Notes under the pieces: model-generated
Seen by the model: the letters and a program-made list of their open reading frames with translations, nothing else
What the model was told of the DNA's origin: nothing
Databases searched by the model: none
Virus record (IMG/VR): IMGVR_UViG_3300048835_000023
Coordinates: 1-48,417 of that record
Length of the DNA: 48,417 bases
DNA from: a virus
Strand: one strand, 5' to 3'
Position numbers and translations under genes: made by a program
Shown here: one piece after another, positions 32,289-40,965 of the stretch
Position numbering within the stretch: position 1 is the first letter of the stretch
Layout of the letters: each line of letters starts with the position of its first letter

Positions 32289-33842
32289 ATGGCCTCACGG
32301 CTTTTGAAGTCTCATCAGCCGTGTCCTTGCGGGAAAAGCAGTGATGCCTACTCAGAATATGAGAATGGTGGTCATTGCTTTTCCTGCGGGAAACATTTTG
32401 GAGATTATCATATGGAGGATACCGGAGAGTACTCGTTCGAGTACCTTCCTTGGCGTGGCATCACCAAGGAAACGATGGAACGATACAAGGTGCTGACCAA
32501 GATCGACTCTGAAGGTAAACCTCTGTCTATCGGATTCCCATATGGGACGGCGGCTTACAAGATCAGAGATATCAATCTCAAGCGATTCTTGTCGAAGGGT
32601 CCCATCTCAACTGAGCCTTTGTTCGGTATGTCTGCCTTTAGCGCAGGGAGCTTCCGTGAGATCACTATTACGGAAGGTGAGATGGATGCCATGTCCATGT
32701 GGCAAGTCACTGGACGACCTGCTGTGTCCATTCGTGGGGCCTCTTCAGCCAAGAAGGATATCATCGCAAACATCGACTACTTCAACTCGTTCAATCGTAT
32801 CTACCTTGCGTTGGATAACGATGGTCCGGGTGAAGAAGCTACCAAGGCTATCGCAAGCCTCTTCGACTTCAACAAAATCTACCATGTCAAACTGACCAAG
32901 TACAAGGATGCGAGCGATTATGTCCAGAACGGGGCTTCTGAAGAACTTAAGTGGTCTTGGATCAATGCTCGTAGGTTTCTTCCAGCGGAAGTTTACTCGT
33001 CATTCGATCAGTTTCGAGACCTCTTGCGGGAGGAGTCTGCTGAAAGTCTCGGTTCCTACCCATTTCCCACCCTGCAAAGTAAGACTTATGGTCTCCGGGC
33101 AGGAGAGGTTGTCCTATTCACCGCCCTCGAAGGAATTGGAAAAACCGAAATCATCCGAGCCATCGAGCATCACATCCTTAAATCTACCGATCTCAAAATT
33201 GCGGTGATTCATCTTGAGGAGTCCAAGAAACGGACACTTCAGGGGCTAGCCAGTTATGAGTTGGACCGTCCTGTACATCTTCCTGATTCTTCTCTATCTG
33301 AGGAGGAGGTCTTTGATGCTGTCAAGAAGGCTGTTGTTGTGGATGACCGTCTCCACATATATACTCATTTTGGTTCTGATGATCCAGATGTTATTCTGAG
33401 CATCATAAGGTTCCTTGTGAGTTCGTGTGGATGCAAGCTCGTTTTCCTCGATCACATCACCATGCTTGTTACTGGCAGTAAGGACGATGATGAGCGGCGG
33501 TCCCTCGACTATCTCTCTACCAAGTTCGAGTGGATGGTTGAGGAACTTGGTTTCTGTCTTGTCCTTGTGTCCCATGAGAATGACGACGGTAAGACTCGTG
33601 GTTCTCGTAACATCAGCAAGATCGCTGACCTGTGGATTCAGTTGATCCGTGACAAGGAGGCTGCTACTGAGACAGAACGTAACACGACTACCTTGATGTG
33701 TAAGAAGAATCGTTTCGCTTCGCACACTGGTGTCATGGGATATCTTTACTTTGATCCCACAACTTTCAAGGTAACAGAAAAGACTGATGCTGAACTCAAC
33801 CACATGGTATCTGGAAACACAGTAGAGGACTTACCAACATGA
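32289..33842 (+). CDS. Primase-helicase (T7 gp4-like), 517 aa
   Basis: The N-terminal zinc-binding region has CPCGKS at about 10-15 and CFSC at 30-33. A TOPRIM primase core follows, with TEGEMDAM (Glu near 130) and LALDNDGPG near 173-181. The hexameric helicase domain has Walker A ALEGIGKTE (about 279-287) and Walker B KLVFLDHI (about 376). It synthesises primers and unwinds the fork ahead of the T7-like polymerase. A TTG at 32283 with better ribosome-site spacing is an alternative start adding two residues. Length is close to T7 gp4 (566). Confidence 0.92.
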   Translation: MASRLLKSHQPCPCGKSSDAYSEYENGGHCFSCGKHFGDYHMEDTGEYSFEYLPWRGITKETMERYKVLTKIDSEGKPLSIGFPYGTAAYKIRDINLKRFLSKGPISTEPLFGMSAFSAGSFREITITEGEMDAMSMWQVTGRPAVSIRGASSAKKDIIANIDYFNSFNRIYLALDNDGPGEEATKAIASLFDFNKIYHVKLTKYKDASDYVQNGASEELKWSWINARRFLPAEVYSSFDQFRDLLREESAESLGSYPFPTLQSKTYGLRAGEVVLFTALEGIGKTEIIRAIEHHILKSTDLKIAVIHLEESKKRTLQGLASYELDRPVHLPDSSLSEEEVFDAVKKAVVVDDRLHIYTHFGSDDPDVILSIIRFLVSSCGCKLVFLDHITMLVTGSKDDDERRSLDYLSTKFEWMVEELGFCLVLVSHENDDGKTRGSRNISKIADLWIQLIRDKEAATETERNTTTLMCKKNRFASHTGVMGYLYFDPTTFKVTEKTDAELNHMVSGNTVEDLPT

Positions 33843-34309
33843 CTGACACAACCCAACCCGCCGTTATGGTGGACGGCGTCCGCATCCCGATCGAGGTCGG
33901 GCAGGTGTGGGAACTCGCGCCGGGCGAGCGCGCTGAGATCACTGCTATTCGCGCTACGGACGGCATGCCGGTCAAGGCAAAAATGACGGTCGAAGTGCCG
34001 CGCGTTTTATCAGCCGACGGTCGGCTTATTGGGAGATGCGACCGTCGCCTTAGCCGCCTCATCTCCCCCGCCGCCATCCAGCAGAACGAACGCAGCCGGT
34101 TGCGCGGGCTATTGTGGATCGCATGGCACGAAATGAACGCCATCCGCGCACGCTCCGGTGTTCCGCTTAACTTCGACGGGATGCCTCAAGGCATCAGCGA
34201 AGAATACTGGTCAAACATCGTTGACGCTATGCAAATGGAGCTTGGCGAGGACGCACGCCCGTGGCCGTCTGACGACGCTAAAGCGGTATTTGAACGGATG
34301 CGCAGATGA
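33839..34309 (+). CDS. Foreign GC-rich cassette gene 1, 156 aa
   Basis: ATG at 33839 overlaps the helicase stop as ATGA. Codons are strongly GC-ending, unlike both neighbours. The protein has a beta-rich start with VGQVWELAPGERAEI (a small barrel-like pattern) and an Arg-rich linker. A C-terminal region WHEMNAIRARSGVPLNFDGMPQG (read as separate motifs) is seen in hypothetical proteins of alphaproteobacterial prophages. No function is known. It was probably acquired with the next gene. Confidence 0.7.
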   Translation: MTDTTQPAVMVDGVRIPIEVGQVWELAPGERAEITAIRATDGMPVKAKMTVEVPRVLSADGRLIGRCDRRLSRLISPAAIQQNERSRLRGLLWIAWHEMNAIRARSGVPLNFDGMPQGISEEYWSNIVDAMQMELGEDARPWPSDDAKAVFERMRR

Positions 34310-34692
34310 CCCGCCCGCCAGAGGCAAAGGCCATGCGCGACGCCGCCGCCGAAATCGAGCGGCTGCGGGCCGAACTGAAATGGACGCAGGACGAGCTTGA
34401 TTTCGCGGCCTGCGAGGTTGAGCATTTCGCCCGTCTTGCCTTTGACGATCTCGGGAAGAACCCACCAGAGGCATGGGTAGATATTGCCGCATCTCTCCGG
34501 ACCGAACTCGCCACCGCACGGCGGGATGAGCGGGAAAGGTGTGCGGCGATGTGTGAGGAGTTTGCTGATAAAGCAAGGCAAGCATATGACAGAAACGGCA
34601 ATGCTTATTGGGAAGGGCAAGGTGACGTGGCCGAACAAATTGCGTTGACCCTACGCAAGATGGGAGACAAAACTGATGATCATTCCAACTGA
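34306..34692 (+). CDS. Foreign GC-rich cassette gene 2, coiled-coil protein, 128 aa
   Basis: ATG overlaps the previous stop as ATGA. The protein is helical, with an N-terminal coiled coil (AAAEIERLRAELKWTQDEL), then RRDERERCAAMCEEFADKA, a phrase frequent in prophage-encoded hypotheticals of Rhizobiales and relatives. One 60-base line inside the gene (34321-34380) has 41 G or C bases, well above surrounding genes. It overlaps the next phage gene by 17 bases. Function unknown. Confidence 0.7.
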   Translation: MTRPPEAKAMRDAAAEIERLRAELKWTQDELDFAACEVEHFARLAFDDLGKNPPEAWVDIAASLRTELATARRDERERCAAMCEEFADKARQAYDRNGNAYWEGQGDVAEQIALTLRKMGDKTDDHSN

Positions 34693-34933
34693 ACTAAGAG
34701 ACAAACTCTTCGCTCGACGAACAAAGGGTATCTCTTTTGTAGAGACCCTTCTCCAACTGTTCTCCCTGATCGAGTCCAAGGCACTTGACAAACTTGTTTT
34801 GGACGGTACACTATCTACAGAGGAACGGGATGAGTTAATCAGCACTGCCCGTTCTGCTCGTCGTACATATAACTACCTACTCAAACTACGTGAAGCAAAT
34901 GAAGACAACATGGACCGTCTTCTCAACTTCTGA
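34676..34933 (+). CDS. Small helical hypothetical protein, 85 aa
   Basis: ATG at 34676 with GGGAG nine bases upstream. The product is almost entirely helical and charged (ELRDKLFARRTKGISF, ERDELISTARSARRTYNYLLKL), suggestive of a nucleic-acid-binding or dimerising protein. The codon use is like that of the phage core and unlike that of the preceding cassette. A promoter-like sequence lies inside (34785-34812). Confidence 0.65.
   Translation: MIIPTELRDKLFARRTKGISFVETLLQLFSLIESKALDKLVLDGTLSTEERDELISTARSARRTYNYLLKLREANEDNMDRLLNF
34785..34812 (+). promoter_or_regulatory. Possible internal sigma-70 promoter
   Basis: TTGACA (34785-34790), 16-base spacer, TACACT (34807-34812). It lies inside the 85-aa gene, upstream of two exported proteins and the DNA polymerase. 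The same 16-base spacing occurs in the two better promoters. It could be coincidental within coding DNA. Confidence 0.4.
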
Positions 34934-34941
34934 GGTAAGTT

Positions 34942-35238
34942 ATGAAATACCTACTCATCATCTTCAGCCTGATCTTCGGAGTAACATCAGCCAACAGCCA
35001 CGATTGGTATCCATTGGAGTGTTGTTCGGAAAAGGACTGTGCTCCGATCCCGGATTCAGATGTAGAGTTGACGAACACCGGGTATCGAATCAAGTCCACC
35101 GGGGAACATATCCCCTATAAAGCCGCTAGGATGGCTCCTGACGGGCAATACCACGTCTGCCGGTATACACCTAGCTCTCCAATTATCAAGCCTATGGAGC
35201 GTCCTCTGTGCTTCTGGGCACCTATGACGGGAATGTAA
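34942..35238 (+). CDS. Exported Cys-rich protein of the HDWYPxECC type, 98 aa
   Basis: Signal peptide (MKYLLIIFSLIFGVTSANS, cut near residue 19) followed by HDWYPLECCSEKDCAPIPD. Two more Cys residues lie near 73 and 90. This pattern is known from small secreted proteins of alphaproteobacteria and their phages. It suggests disulphide-bonded folding in the periplasm. Its presence among replication genes points to a role during infection, such as exclusion of other phages or envelope change, which is an inference. Confidence 0.75.
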   Translation: MKYLLIIFSLIFGVTSANSHDWYPLECCSEKDCAPIPDSDVELTNTGYRIKSTGEHIPYKAARMAPDGQYHVCRYTPSSPIIKPMERPLCFWAPMTGM

Positions 35239-35242
35239 CATC

Positions 35243-35608
35243 ATGATCAAGATTCTTGCAACTCTGTTCTTCATGTTGTCAACTGCGGTAGCAGTGGCAA
35301 ATGAGACGGCTGGCGACAAGTGTATGTCTATGGAGACTGTGAACAACATGATCTCGGTCAATGTTCCGGGCTCTCAGTGGAAGGAGTTCAAAGACCCTGA
35401 TGTAATTAAGAGGGCTGCCCGGCTTTACAAGTCTATGCCTCCTGAGACCACTGAGGAGGTTCTTGTTGATACAGTTCGTCTTTATCTTGCACCTTCTGGT
35501 GAGATGTTGATTGTTCTGTCCTACAAGGGAATTACTTGCCATCGCCTTGCCACGCCTGCTACTGTGACTCAGGGTATTCTTAACATGCTCTTGGGCACTT
35601 CCATCTAA
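35243..35608 (+). CDS. Exported hypothetical protein, 121 aa
   Basis: Signal peptide with cleavage after AVAVA (residues 1-18). The mature part has Cys27 and a second Cys near 100 and alternates helices and strands. It follows the exported Cys-rich gene after four bases, so the two are likely made together and may work together in the periplasm. No family recognised. Confidence 0.7.
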   Translation: MIKILATLFFMLSTAVAVANETAGDKCMSMETVNNMISVNVPGSQWKEFKDPDVIKRAARLYKSMPPETTEEVLVDTVRLYLAPSGEMLIVLSYKGITCHRLATPATVTQGILNMLLGTSI

Positions 35609-35618
35609 GGAGTCCGTT

Positions 35619-37475
35619 ATGAAAGTTGTCATTGACATTGAGACAGATGCCCTTGACAACCCTCAAAATATATGGACAATAGTGGTAAGGGAGGTAGACA
35701 ACCCTGACAACGTTCACATCTTCTCTCCGCGAAACCTAGATGATTTTGCGGAGTTCGCGGCTGGTGTTACGCTTTGGATTGGACATAACATCCTCAGTTT
35801 TGATCTCCCTGTTCTGGTTACCTTTTTCCCTGATGTGGACTGGGATTATCGCCGTTGCGTTGATACTCTCGTCATTTCGAGACTGATCAACTACAAAATC
35901 GACGGTGGTCACTCTCTTAACGCTTGGGGTGAGCGCTTAGGTTATCCTAAAGATAACTTCAGTGATTTCTCTAGGTGGTCTAAGGAACTGGAAGCTAGGT
36001 GTGTTATTGATACTAGTATTACTCTTAAGCTCTATAAGAAGCTAGAAAGGTATGTGTATTCTCCCAAGTGGAAAGATGCTCTTCGCATCGAGCATGACAT
36101 GCAATGGGTCTGCAAACAGATGGGAGACACTGGCTTTCACTTCGATATTATGAAGGCTAACGAGCTAATCTTTGATATCAAGAGACAGCTAGAGGAACTG
36201 GACAAAGGTATCTTTGAGGATTTCAAACCTAAGGTTGTTCCTGTTAAGGAGATCACCCCTAAGGCTACCAAGTTTGGGACACTAAACAGAAGTGATTTTC
36301 GTTTTCTTGGAGAGAATCCTGACCTGACACCCTACTCACCGGGCGCTGCGTTTACTCGCATCGAGTACGAAGCGTTCAATCCCAACTCGGTCAAACAGAT
36401 TGTTGAAAGGCTGAACGCTGCTGGATGGAAACCTACAAGCAAAACCAAGGGTCACCTTCTTGCAGAACGAGACAAAGACCACGAGAAGCTTGAGCACTTC
36501 AAAATCTACGGATGGAAGATTGATGAGGAGAACCTCAACACACTTCCTGAAGATGCTCCTGCCAGTGCCCACAACCTAGCGAAACGCCTTATGCTGGCTT
36601 CTCGCTTGTCAGACTTGGAGGAATGGGTTGGATCGTACAACGAAAGAACTGGACGCATACACGGCGTGTTCAATCCTATTGGGAGTTGGACTCACCGCAT
36701 GTCTCATCAGCGCCCGAACATGGCAAACATTCCTACTGGATCATCTCTTTATGCCAAGGAAATGCGATCCCTCTGGGACTCAGAAGGATACTTGATCGGT
36801 GTTGATGCTGAAGGAATCCAGCTACGCATCTTAGCTCACTACATCAACGACCCGGAGTTTACACATGCCATCGTCAGTGGAGACAAGACTACTGGTACAG
36901 ACGTTCACACCCTCAACCAACGAGCCCTTGGACCAGTTTGTAGAACTCGTGACGACGCTAAGACATTTATCTATGCATGGCTCCTTGGGGCACGACTACG
37001 CAAGATCAGTGATATTCTCCGATGCTCCTTGGAGGACGCCGGAACAGCAGAACGACAGTTCCTTGAACGAATCCCCGGACTCAAAACCCTTAAAGAAGAA
37101 CAAATCCCTCTGGATGCTAAGAGAGGATATTTCCAAGGGTTAGATGGTCGGTTTGTCAAGTGTGACTCTGCTCACTTGATGTTGGCTGGATACCTACAGA
37201 ATGGCGAAGTGATCGTCATGAAGCGTGCCACTATGTTGTGGATGAAAGAGTTGAACAAACTAGGTATTGATTACCGTCTTGTTAATTTTGTTCACGATGA
37301 GTGGCAGACTGAAACAAATGAGTCTTTTGAAACTGCAAAGATGATTGCTGAGGTTCAGGCCAAGGCTATTACCCAAGCGGGTCTTGATCTTGAAGTTCGT
37401 TGTCCTCTTGCCGGATCGTTCCTTGATGGGAAAGGTGAGTATACTATTGGCAAGAACTGGTATGAGACTCACTAA
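35619..37475 (+). CDS. Family A DNA polymerase (T7 gp5-like) with 3'-5' exonuclease, 618 aa
   Basis: Exonuclease motifs: DIETDA (residues 5-10), GHNILSFD (about 64-71) and a later Asp in VIDTSITLKLY. Polymerase motif A is VDAEGIQLRILAHY (about 395-408), motif B RDDAKTFIYAWLLGA (about 446-460) and motif C VHDEWQ (about 562-567). All catalytic Asp residues appear intact. T7 gp5 has 704 residues; the shorter length here suggests a reduced or absent thioredoxin-binding insertion. It replicates the genome together with the primase-helicase. Confidence 0.94.
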   Translation: MKVVIDIETDALDNPQNIWTIVVREVDNPDNVHIFSPRNLDDFAEFAAGVTLWIGHNILSFDLPVLVTFFPDVDWDYRRCVDTLVISRLINYKIDGGHSLNAWGERLGYPKDNFSDFSRWSKELEARCVIDTSITLKLYKKLERYVYSPKWKDALRIEHDMQWVCKQMGDTGFHFDIMKANELIFDIKRQLEELDKGIFEDFKPKVVPVKEITPKATKFGTLNRSDFRFLGENPDLTPYSPGAAFTRIEYEAFNPNSVKQIVERLNAAGWKPTSKTKGHLLAERDKDHEKLEHFKIYGWKIDEENLNTLPEDAPASAHNLAKRLMLASRLSDLEEWVGSYNERTGRIHGVFNPIGSWTHRMSHQRPNMANIPTGSSLYAKEMRSLWDSEGYLIGVDAEGIQLRILAHYINDPEFTHAIVSGDKTTGTDVHTLNQRALGPVCRTRDDAKTFIYAWLLGARLRKISDILRCSLEDAGTAERQFLERIPGLKTLKEEQIPLDAKRGYFQGLDGRFVKCDSAHLMLAGYLQNGEVIVMKRATMLWMKELNKLGIDYRLVNFVHDEWQTETNESFETAKMIAEVQAKAITQAGLDLEVRCPLAGSFLDGKGEYTIGKNWYETH

Positions 37476-37489
37476 CTAGTGAGGTTTGA

Positions 37490-37693
37490 ATGAAGAAGTT
37501 TCTATTTCAAGTTGACTTTGCTATTGCTGAAACAGGTCTCGTAGAGATCGAAGCTAACAGCGAAGAGGAAGCTCGTACTCAACTTCTGGCATTTGCTGAA
37601 CAGGAGCAGTTCCAGATGTTTGAGATTCGAGGAGTGCAGGAGATGACAAACGTCACTCCATTTATCCCTAACGACAACGGAGTTATTCACTAA
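37490..37693 (+). CDS. Small acidic hypothetical protein, 67 aa
   Basis: The layout is strand-helix-strand (FLFQVDFAIAE, EEEARTQLLAFAEQE, FEIRGVQEM), a ferredoxin-like small phage fold. Acidic. It lies between polymerase and SSB, with its stop overlapping the SSB start (TAATG). Function unknown. Confidence 0.65.
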   Translation: MKKFLFQVDFAIAETGLVEIEANSEEEARTQLLAFAEQEQFQMFEIRGVQEMTNVTPFIPNDNGVIH

Positions 37694-38205
37694 TGGCAAC
37701 GAAGATGTGGATTGTTGGTACTGCTAACTGGGCCAAGGTTCGCAAGCCCGATGGCAAGTACAAGAAGTGGTCCATCTGTGTTCACGACATCAGCAAGGAG
37801 GATATGGCTAAGCTCAAGGAAGCCAAGCTGATGATCAAGCCCCGTCTCGATGACGACCAGAAGGTTTACTACCAGTTCGGTCGGTCTACCGAGGCCACCT
37901 TCAAGGGTGAGACTGTTGCTCTTGATCCGCCTGAGGTTACCTTTGCTGACGATATCGAGGACGTTGACAACAAGACGCTCATCGGTAACGGATCGAAGGT
38001 TGCTGTGTTGATCTCTTACTATGACACCCGTATGGGTCGAGGCCACCGTCTTGAGCGAGTCCATGTCTATGACCTTGTTCGTTACGAGTTGGATGATGGT
38101 GAGGGAGATGAGCCGCCTGCTATTGACGGTGATGAAACTCCTGCACCGAAGAAGGCAAAGGCTACCCGTAAGCACGCTGACCTTGACGACGAAATCCCCT
38201 TCTGA
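37693..38205 (+). CDS. Single-stranded DNA-binding protein, 170 aa
   Basis: Beta-rich OB-fold-like body (residues 1-135) with WAKVRKPDGKYKKWS at the start. An acidic linker follows, and then the end DLDDEIPF, the acidic tip with terminal Phe used by SSB and T7 gp2.5 to contact polymerase and helicase. It lies directly after the polymerase region and before nucleases. It coats single strands at the fork. Fold assignment is by pattern and tail. Confidence 0.8.
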   Translation: MATKMWIVGTANWAKVRKPDGKYKKWSICVHDISKEDMAKLKEAKLMIKPRLDDDQKVYYQFGRSTEATFKGETVALDPPEVTFADDIEDVDNKTLIGNGSKVAVLISYYDTRMGRGHRLERVHVYDLVRYELDDGEGDEPPAIDGDETPAPKKAKATRKHADLDDEIPF

Positions 38206-38216
38206 AGGAAACTGCA

Positions 38217-39107
38217 ATGCCCTCTATAGATACCTTGGTTGACGATATCGGTAAGGTGCTTTCGAGTGACGGTCTCTCAGGTTCCCTTCAACACCTAGAG
38301 ACTTTCACCGAGGGTATGTCTGATATCTATCGCAGGCGGGTTGTTGAGGAACAACACGTCAACAATGTAGTCCGCATGTCCAACCTTGGTGCGAACTGTG
38401 AACGGAAACTTTGGTATACGGTAAACGTGCCTGAGGAGGGGGAGAAGTTTTCCCCCTCCGTTTCCCTCAAGTTCATGTTTGGGGATGTGGTTGAAAACAT
38501 CATCCTCTCGCTCGCCAAGGAAGCTGGTCATGAAATCATTGATCAACAGATGGAGCTTAGGATTGACACTCCACTCGGCCCTGTTGTCGGACACATTGAT
38601 GTTATTATTGACGGCTGCCTTGTGGATGTTAAAAGTGCTTCCACCTACTCTTACAACAAGTTCATGAACGGAACTTTGGAAGAGAACGATCCTTTCAACT
38701 ACATCGAACAGACCAGTACGTATCTCTACGCACTGTCTGAGATGAACCACCCTGCCTTGGTGGATCGAGATAACGTGTACTTTCTTGTCGTTGATAAAAC
38801 GCTCGGTCACTTTGGTCTTGCTCGTTACCCTGCACGCAAACGAGATTACCGTAGGTTTGCTACGGATCGTCTCGCTATGACAAAGAGCCAGACGCCTCCT
38901 GCTCGTGGCTTTGCTGACGTAGAGGCTGGCAAGTCTGGTAATCGTAAGCTTGGGACTGAGTGTTCTTACTGTAATTTCAAGAAAGTGTGTTGGCCTAGCA
39001 TCAGGGCGTTTGCTTATGCTGGTAAGGTTGAGTTCCTTACTACGGTAGCAAACGAGCCCAAAGTACCGGAGGTTGATTTGAATGGCGAAGGAGCCGGGAC
39101 GGACTAA
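38217..39107 (+). CDS. PD-(D/E)XK nuclease, Cas4/RecB type with Fe-S cysteines, 296 aa
   Basis: NCERKLWY near 61-68 has the first Cys and Arg of the Cas4/AddB pattern. GHIDVIIDG...LVDVKSAS at about 122-140 provides the Asp and D-x-K nuclease core, and CSYCNFKKVCW near 250-260 provides three more Cys residues. Such nucleases resect DNA ends, often 5' to 3'. It takes the genome position of the T7 gene 6 exonuclease next to endonuclease I. A role in recombination or host DNA breakdown is likely. The C-terminal residues overlap the next gene. Confidence 0.85.
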   Translation: MPSIDTLVDDIGKVLSSDGLSGSLQHLETFTEGMSDIYRRRVVEEQHVNNVVRMSNLGANCERKLWYTVNVPEEGEKFSPSVSLKFMFGDVVENIILSLAKEAGHEIIDQQMELRIDTPLGPVVGHIDVIIDGCLVDVKSASTYSYNKFMNGTLEENDPFNYIEQTSTYLYALSEMNHPALVDRDNVYFLVVDKTLGHFGLARYPARKRDYRRFATDRLAMTKSQTPPARGFADVEAGKSGNRKLGTECSYCNFKKVCWPSIRAFAYAGKVEFLTTVANEPKVPEVDLNGEGAGTD

Positions 39108-39486
39108 CTTAGAAAGACAGATGTGGAAGGCTTGTCTTGGCTTGAAAAAGCGGAAGGACAAGTTGGAGTATGAAACAGAGAAGATTCCTTACACTGTAAC
39201 ACACAAGGGTAACTACATTCCTGATTTCTGTGTAGAGCTTTCTAGTGGAAAGAAGTTCTACATTGAGGTAAAGGGATACCTTAGACCAACTGACATGAAG
39301 AAGATGTTGGCGTGTAAGGTTGACAATCCCGGTATTGATATCCGCCTCGTCTTTCAGACGAATAACAAACTCAATGCTCGGAGCAAAGTCCGATATGTAG
39401 ATTGGGCAGAGAAGTACGGCTTTCCTTGTGCCGTAGGACACATACCTAAGGAGTGGTTTGATGAGACGGCACCTTGTAATTCCTGA
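39082..39486 (+). CDS. Endonuclease I, Holliday junction resolvase (T7 gp3-like), 134 aa
   Basis: YETEKIPYTV (30-39), NYIPDF (44-49, Asp48) and YIEVKGYL (60-67, Glu62 and Lys64) reproduce the T7 endonuclease I active site. The first Glu is probably Glu11. The enzyme resolves branched DNA before packaging and degrades host DNA. It overlaps the preceding nuclease by 26 bases. Length is close to T7 gp3 (149). Confidence 0.88.
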   Translation: MAKEPGRTNLERQMWKACLGLKKRKDKLEYETEKIPYTVTHKGNYIPDFCVELSSGKKFYIEVKGYLRPTDMKKMLACKVDNPGIDIRLVFQTNNKLNARSKVRYVDWAEKYGFPCAVGHIPKEWFDETAPCNS

Positions 39487-40222
39487 TGCTCACGCGCATC
39501 CTGACTTCAGTAATGAACGAGCCGATTGGTTGGCTCAGTTGATTATTGAAAGCCAGCCTGACGTGGTCATCGACATGGGAGATTCGGCAGACATGCCATC
39601 CCTTGCGAGCTACGATAAGGGTAAGCGATCCTTTCACGGTAAGACTTATGCACGAGATGTAAATGCGTATCTTGACTTTCAGGATCGTGTGTGGGCTCCT
39701 GTAAAAGCCCGGAAGAAGAAACTCCCCCGGCGTATCCGTCTGATTGGTAACCACGAACAGCGGATTGAACGTGCGCTCGATATGTCCCACGAACTTGTGG
39801 GCACTATCGGAATCAAAGACCTCTTACTCGATGACTACTACGATGAGGTTGTAAACTATGATGGAAGCACACCCGGAACTATCGAAGTTGATGGAGTCCT
39901 TTATAGCCACTACTTCGTCTCGGGAGTTATGGGACGACCTGTGGCAGGCGAACATCCAGCTTATTCGCTTCTTGCAAAAGGGCACATTTCAAGCACAGCA
40001 GGCCATCTCCATACTCTTGACTACTCCGTTAGAACTTCATATGATGGCCGCAAGGCTCACGGTCTTGTCTGCGGATGCTTTCAAGATTATGATGCTCCGT
40101 GGGCAGGAAATGTCAACCGGCTCTGGTGGCGCGGAGTAATCATCAAGGAGAACGTAGAGGATGGTAATTATGACCTGAGAACTATTTCTCTTAAGACTAT
40201 GAGGGAATGGTATGGCACCTAA
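39461..40222 (+). CDS. Calcineurin-like metallophosphoesterase, 253 aa
   Basis: ATG at 39461 with AAGGAG seven bases upstream. Motifs in order are PDAHAHPD (about 7-14), DMGDSADM (about 41-48), GNHEQR (about 87-92) and GHLHTLD near the C-terminal third. These are metal ligands of binuclear phosphoesterases. Targets could be nucleotides, DNA ends or cyclic nucleotide signals; the sequence does not decide. It lies between endonuclease I and small genes in the DNA metabolism operon. Confidence 0.85.
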   Translation: MRRHLVIPDAHAHPDFSNERADWLAQLIIESQPDVVIDMGDSADMPSLASYDKGKRSFHGKTYARDVNAYLDFQDRVWAPVKARKKKLPRRIRLIGNHEQRIERALDMSHELVGTIGIKDLLLDDYYDEVVNYDGSTPGTIEVDGVLYSHYFVSGVMGRPVAGEHPAYSLLAKGHISSTAGHLHTLDYSVRTSYDGRKAHGLVCGCFQDYDAPWAGNVNRLWWRGVIIKENVEDGNYDLRTISLKTMREWYGT

Positions 40223-40397
40223 GGAACGATACAGACAACTACTAGACTGCTTTGAGCTTCCAGAGATTCTGGAGCTTAATGATATAGAACAGGAAACAGT
40301 CCTTGAACTTCTAATTGATGAAGGTTTACTCGATGAAGACGATCTCGATGACATGCTCCACGGAGACGACCCTGACTCCCTATATGAAGAGGACTAA
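40212..40397 (+). CDS. Very acidic small protein, 61 aa
   Basis: ATG overlaps the phosphoesterase stop by 11 bases, with AGGGAA upstream. More than a third of residues are Asp or Glu, mostly in the second half. A DNA mimic or an acidic partner of a basic protein is possible. No family recognised. Confidence 0.6.
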   Translation: MAPKERYRQLLDCFELPEILELNDIEQETVLELLIDEGLLDEDDLDDMLHGDDPDSLYEED

Positions 40398-40965
40398 GAA
40401 TGGATACTTCGATTACCTTAATCCTTCTGCCCCTAACTGTGATCTATCTTGGGATTCTGTGGCTTGGTCTCTCTCGGCTACGCCGCGCTTCGGAGCGTCG
40501 GGAAAGAGACTGACAACGGTTGGTCAACACAGCTTGGCCGTGTATCTTGCTGTTGTGCAATATCATCCTAAGAACCTCATGGCTCAGATGTATGCACTGG
40601 TCCACGATGCTGCTGAGGCTTACACTGGTGACATGGTAAAGCCTTGGAAGAACGCTATGGACGAGAGATATCCTCACCCTGAGGTTCCTCATTATTGGTT
40701 TGAGAACAATCGAATTGAGGATGCTCTTTTCAAACACTGGAAGATCGCTCCTTCCGAAGAGGATGTTCGTATCGTCAAGGAGTTTGACTATCTTGAAGCG
40801 GAGCTTGAGTATGGGTATGTTTTCAACAACAGGTCGAACTTTACTCGTGAGGCGATTTACGAACTGAGTCGAGAAGAGATTTACCTTGAGTTGGTCAAAG
40901 ACTTTAACCTGCACTACTACTACCTTACTGGAGAGCAATATGGTGGGGAAAAAGCGGTCGCGTAA
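40384..40965 (+). CDS. HD-domain nucleotide phosphohydrolase (YfbR/DatZ-like), 193 aa
   Basis: ATG at 40384 gives KRTKNGYFDYLNPSAPNCDLSW (short motifs), matching the start of this family. RFGASGKRLTTVGQHS (35-50) and HDAAEAYTGD (74-83) supply the metal-binding His-Asp residues. Relatives dephosphorylate deoxynucleotides; in Z-genome phages one version destroys dATP. No PurZ was found here, so simple dNTP balancing is more likely. The longer frame from 40315 has no supporting start. Confidence 0.8.
   Translation: MKRTKNGYFDYLNPSAPNCDLSWDSVAWSLSATPRFGASGKRLTTVGQHSLAVYLAVVQYHPKNLMAQMYALVHDAAEAYTGDMVKPWKNAMDERYPHPEVPHYWFENNRIEDALFKHWKIAPSEEDVRIVKEFDYLEAELEYGYVFNNRSNFTREAIYELSREEIYLELVKDFNLHYYYLTGEQYGGEKAVA

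Noticed and set aside
35653-35680. Promoter TTGACA-N16-GACAAT inside the DNA polymerase gene
   Set aside because: The -10 hexamer starts with G and the site lies within the exonuclease coding region just after the start codon. It is probably coincidental.
38295-39161. A 288-codon minus-strand frame opposite the Cas4-like nuclease
   Set aside because: The nuclease has a full set of motifs on the plus strand; this frame is a shadow.
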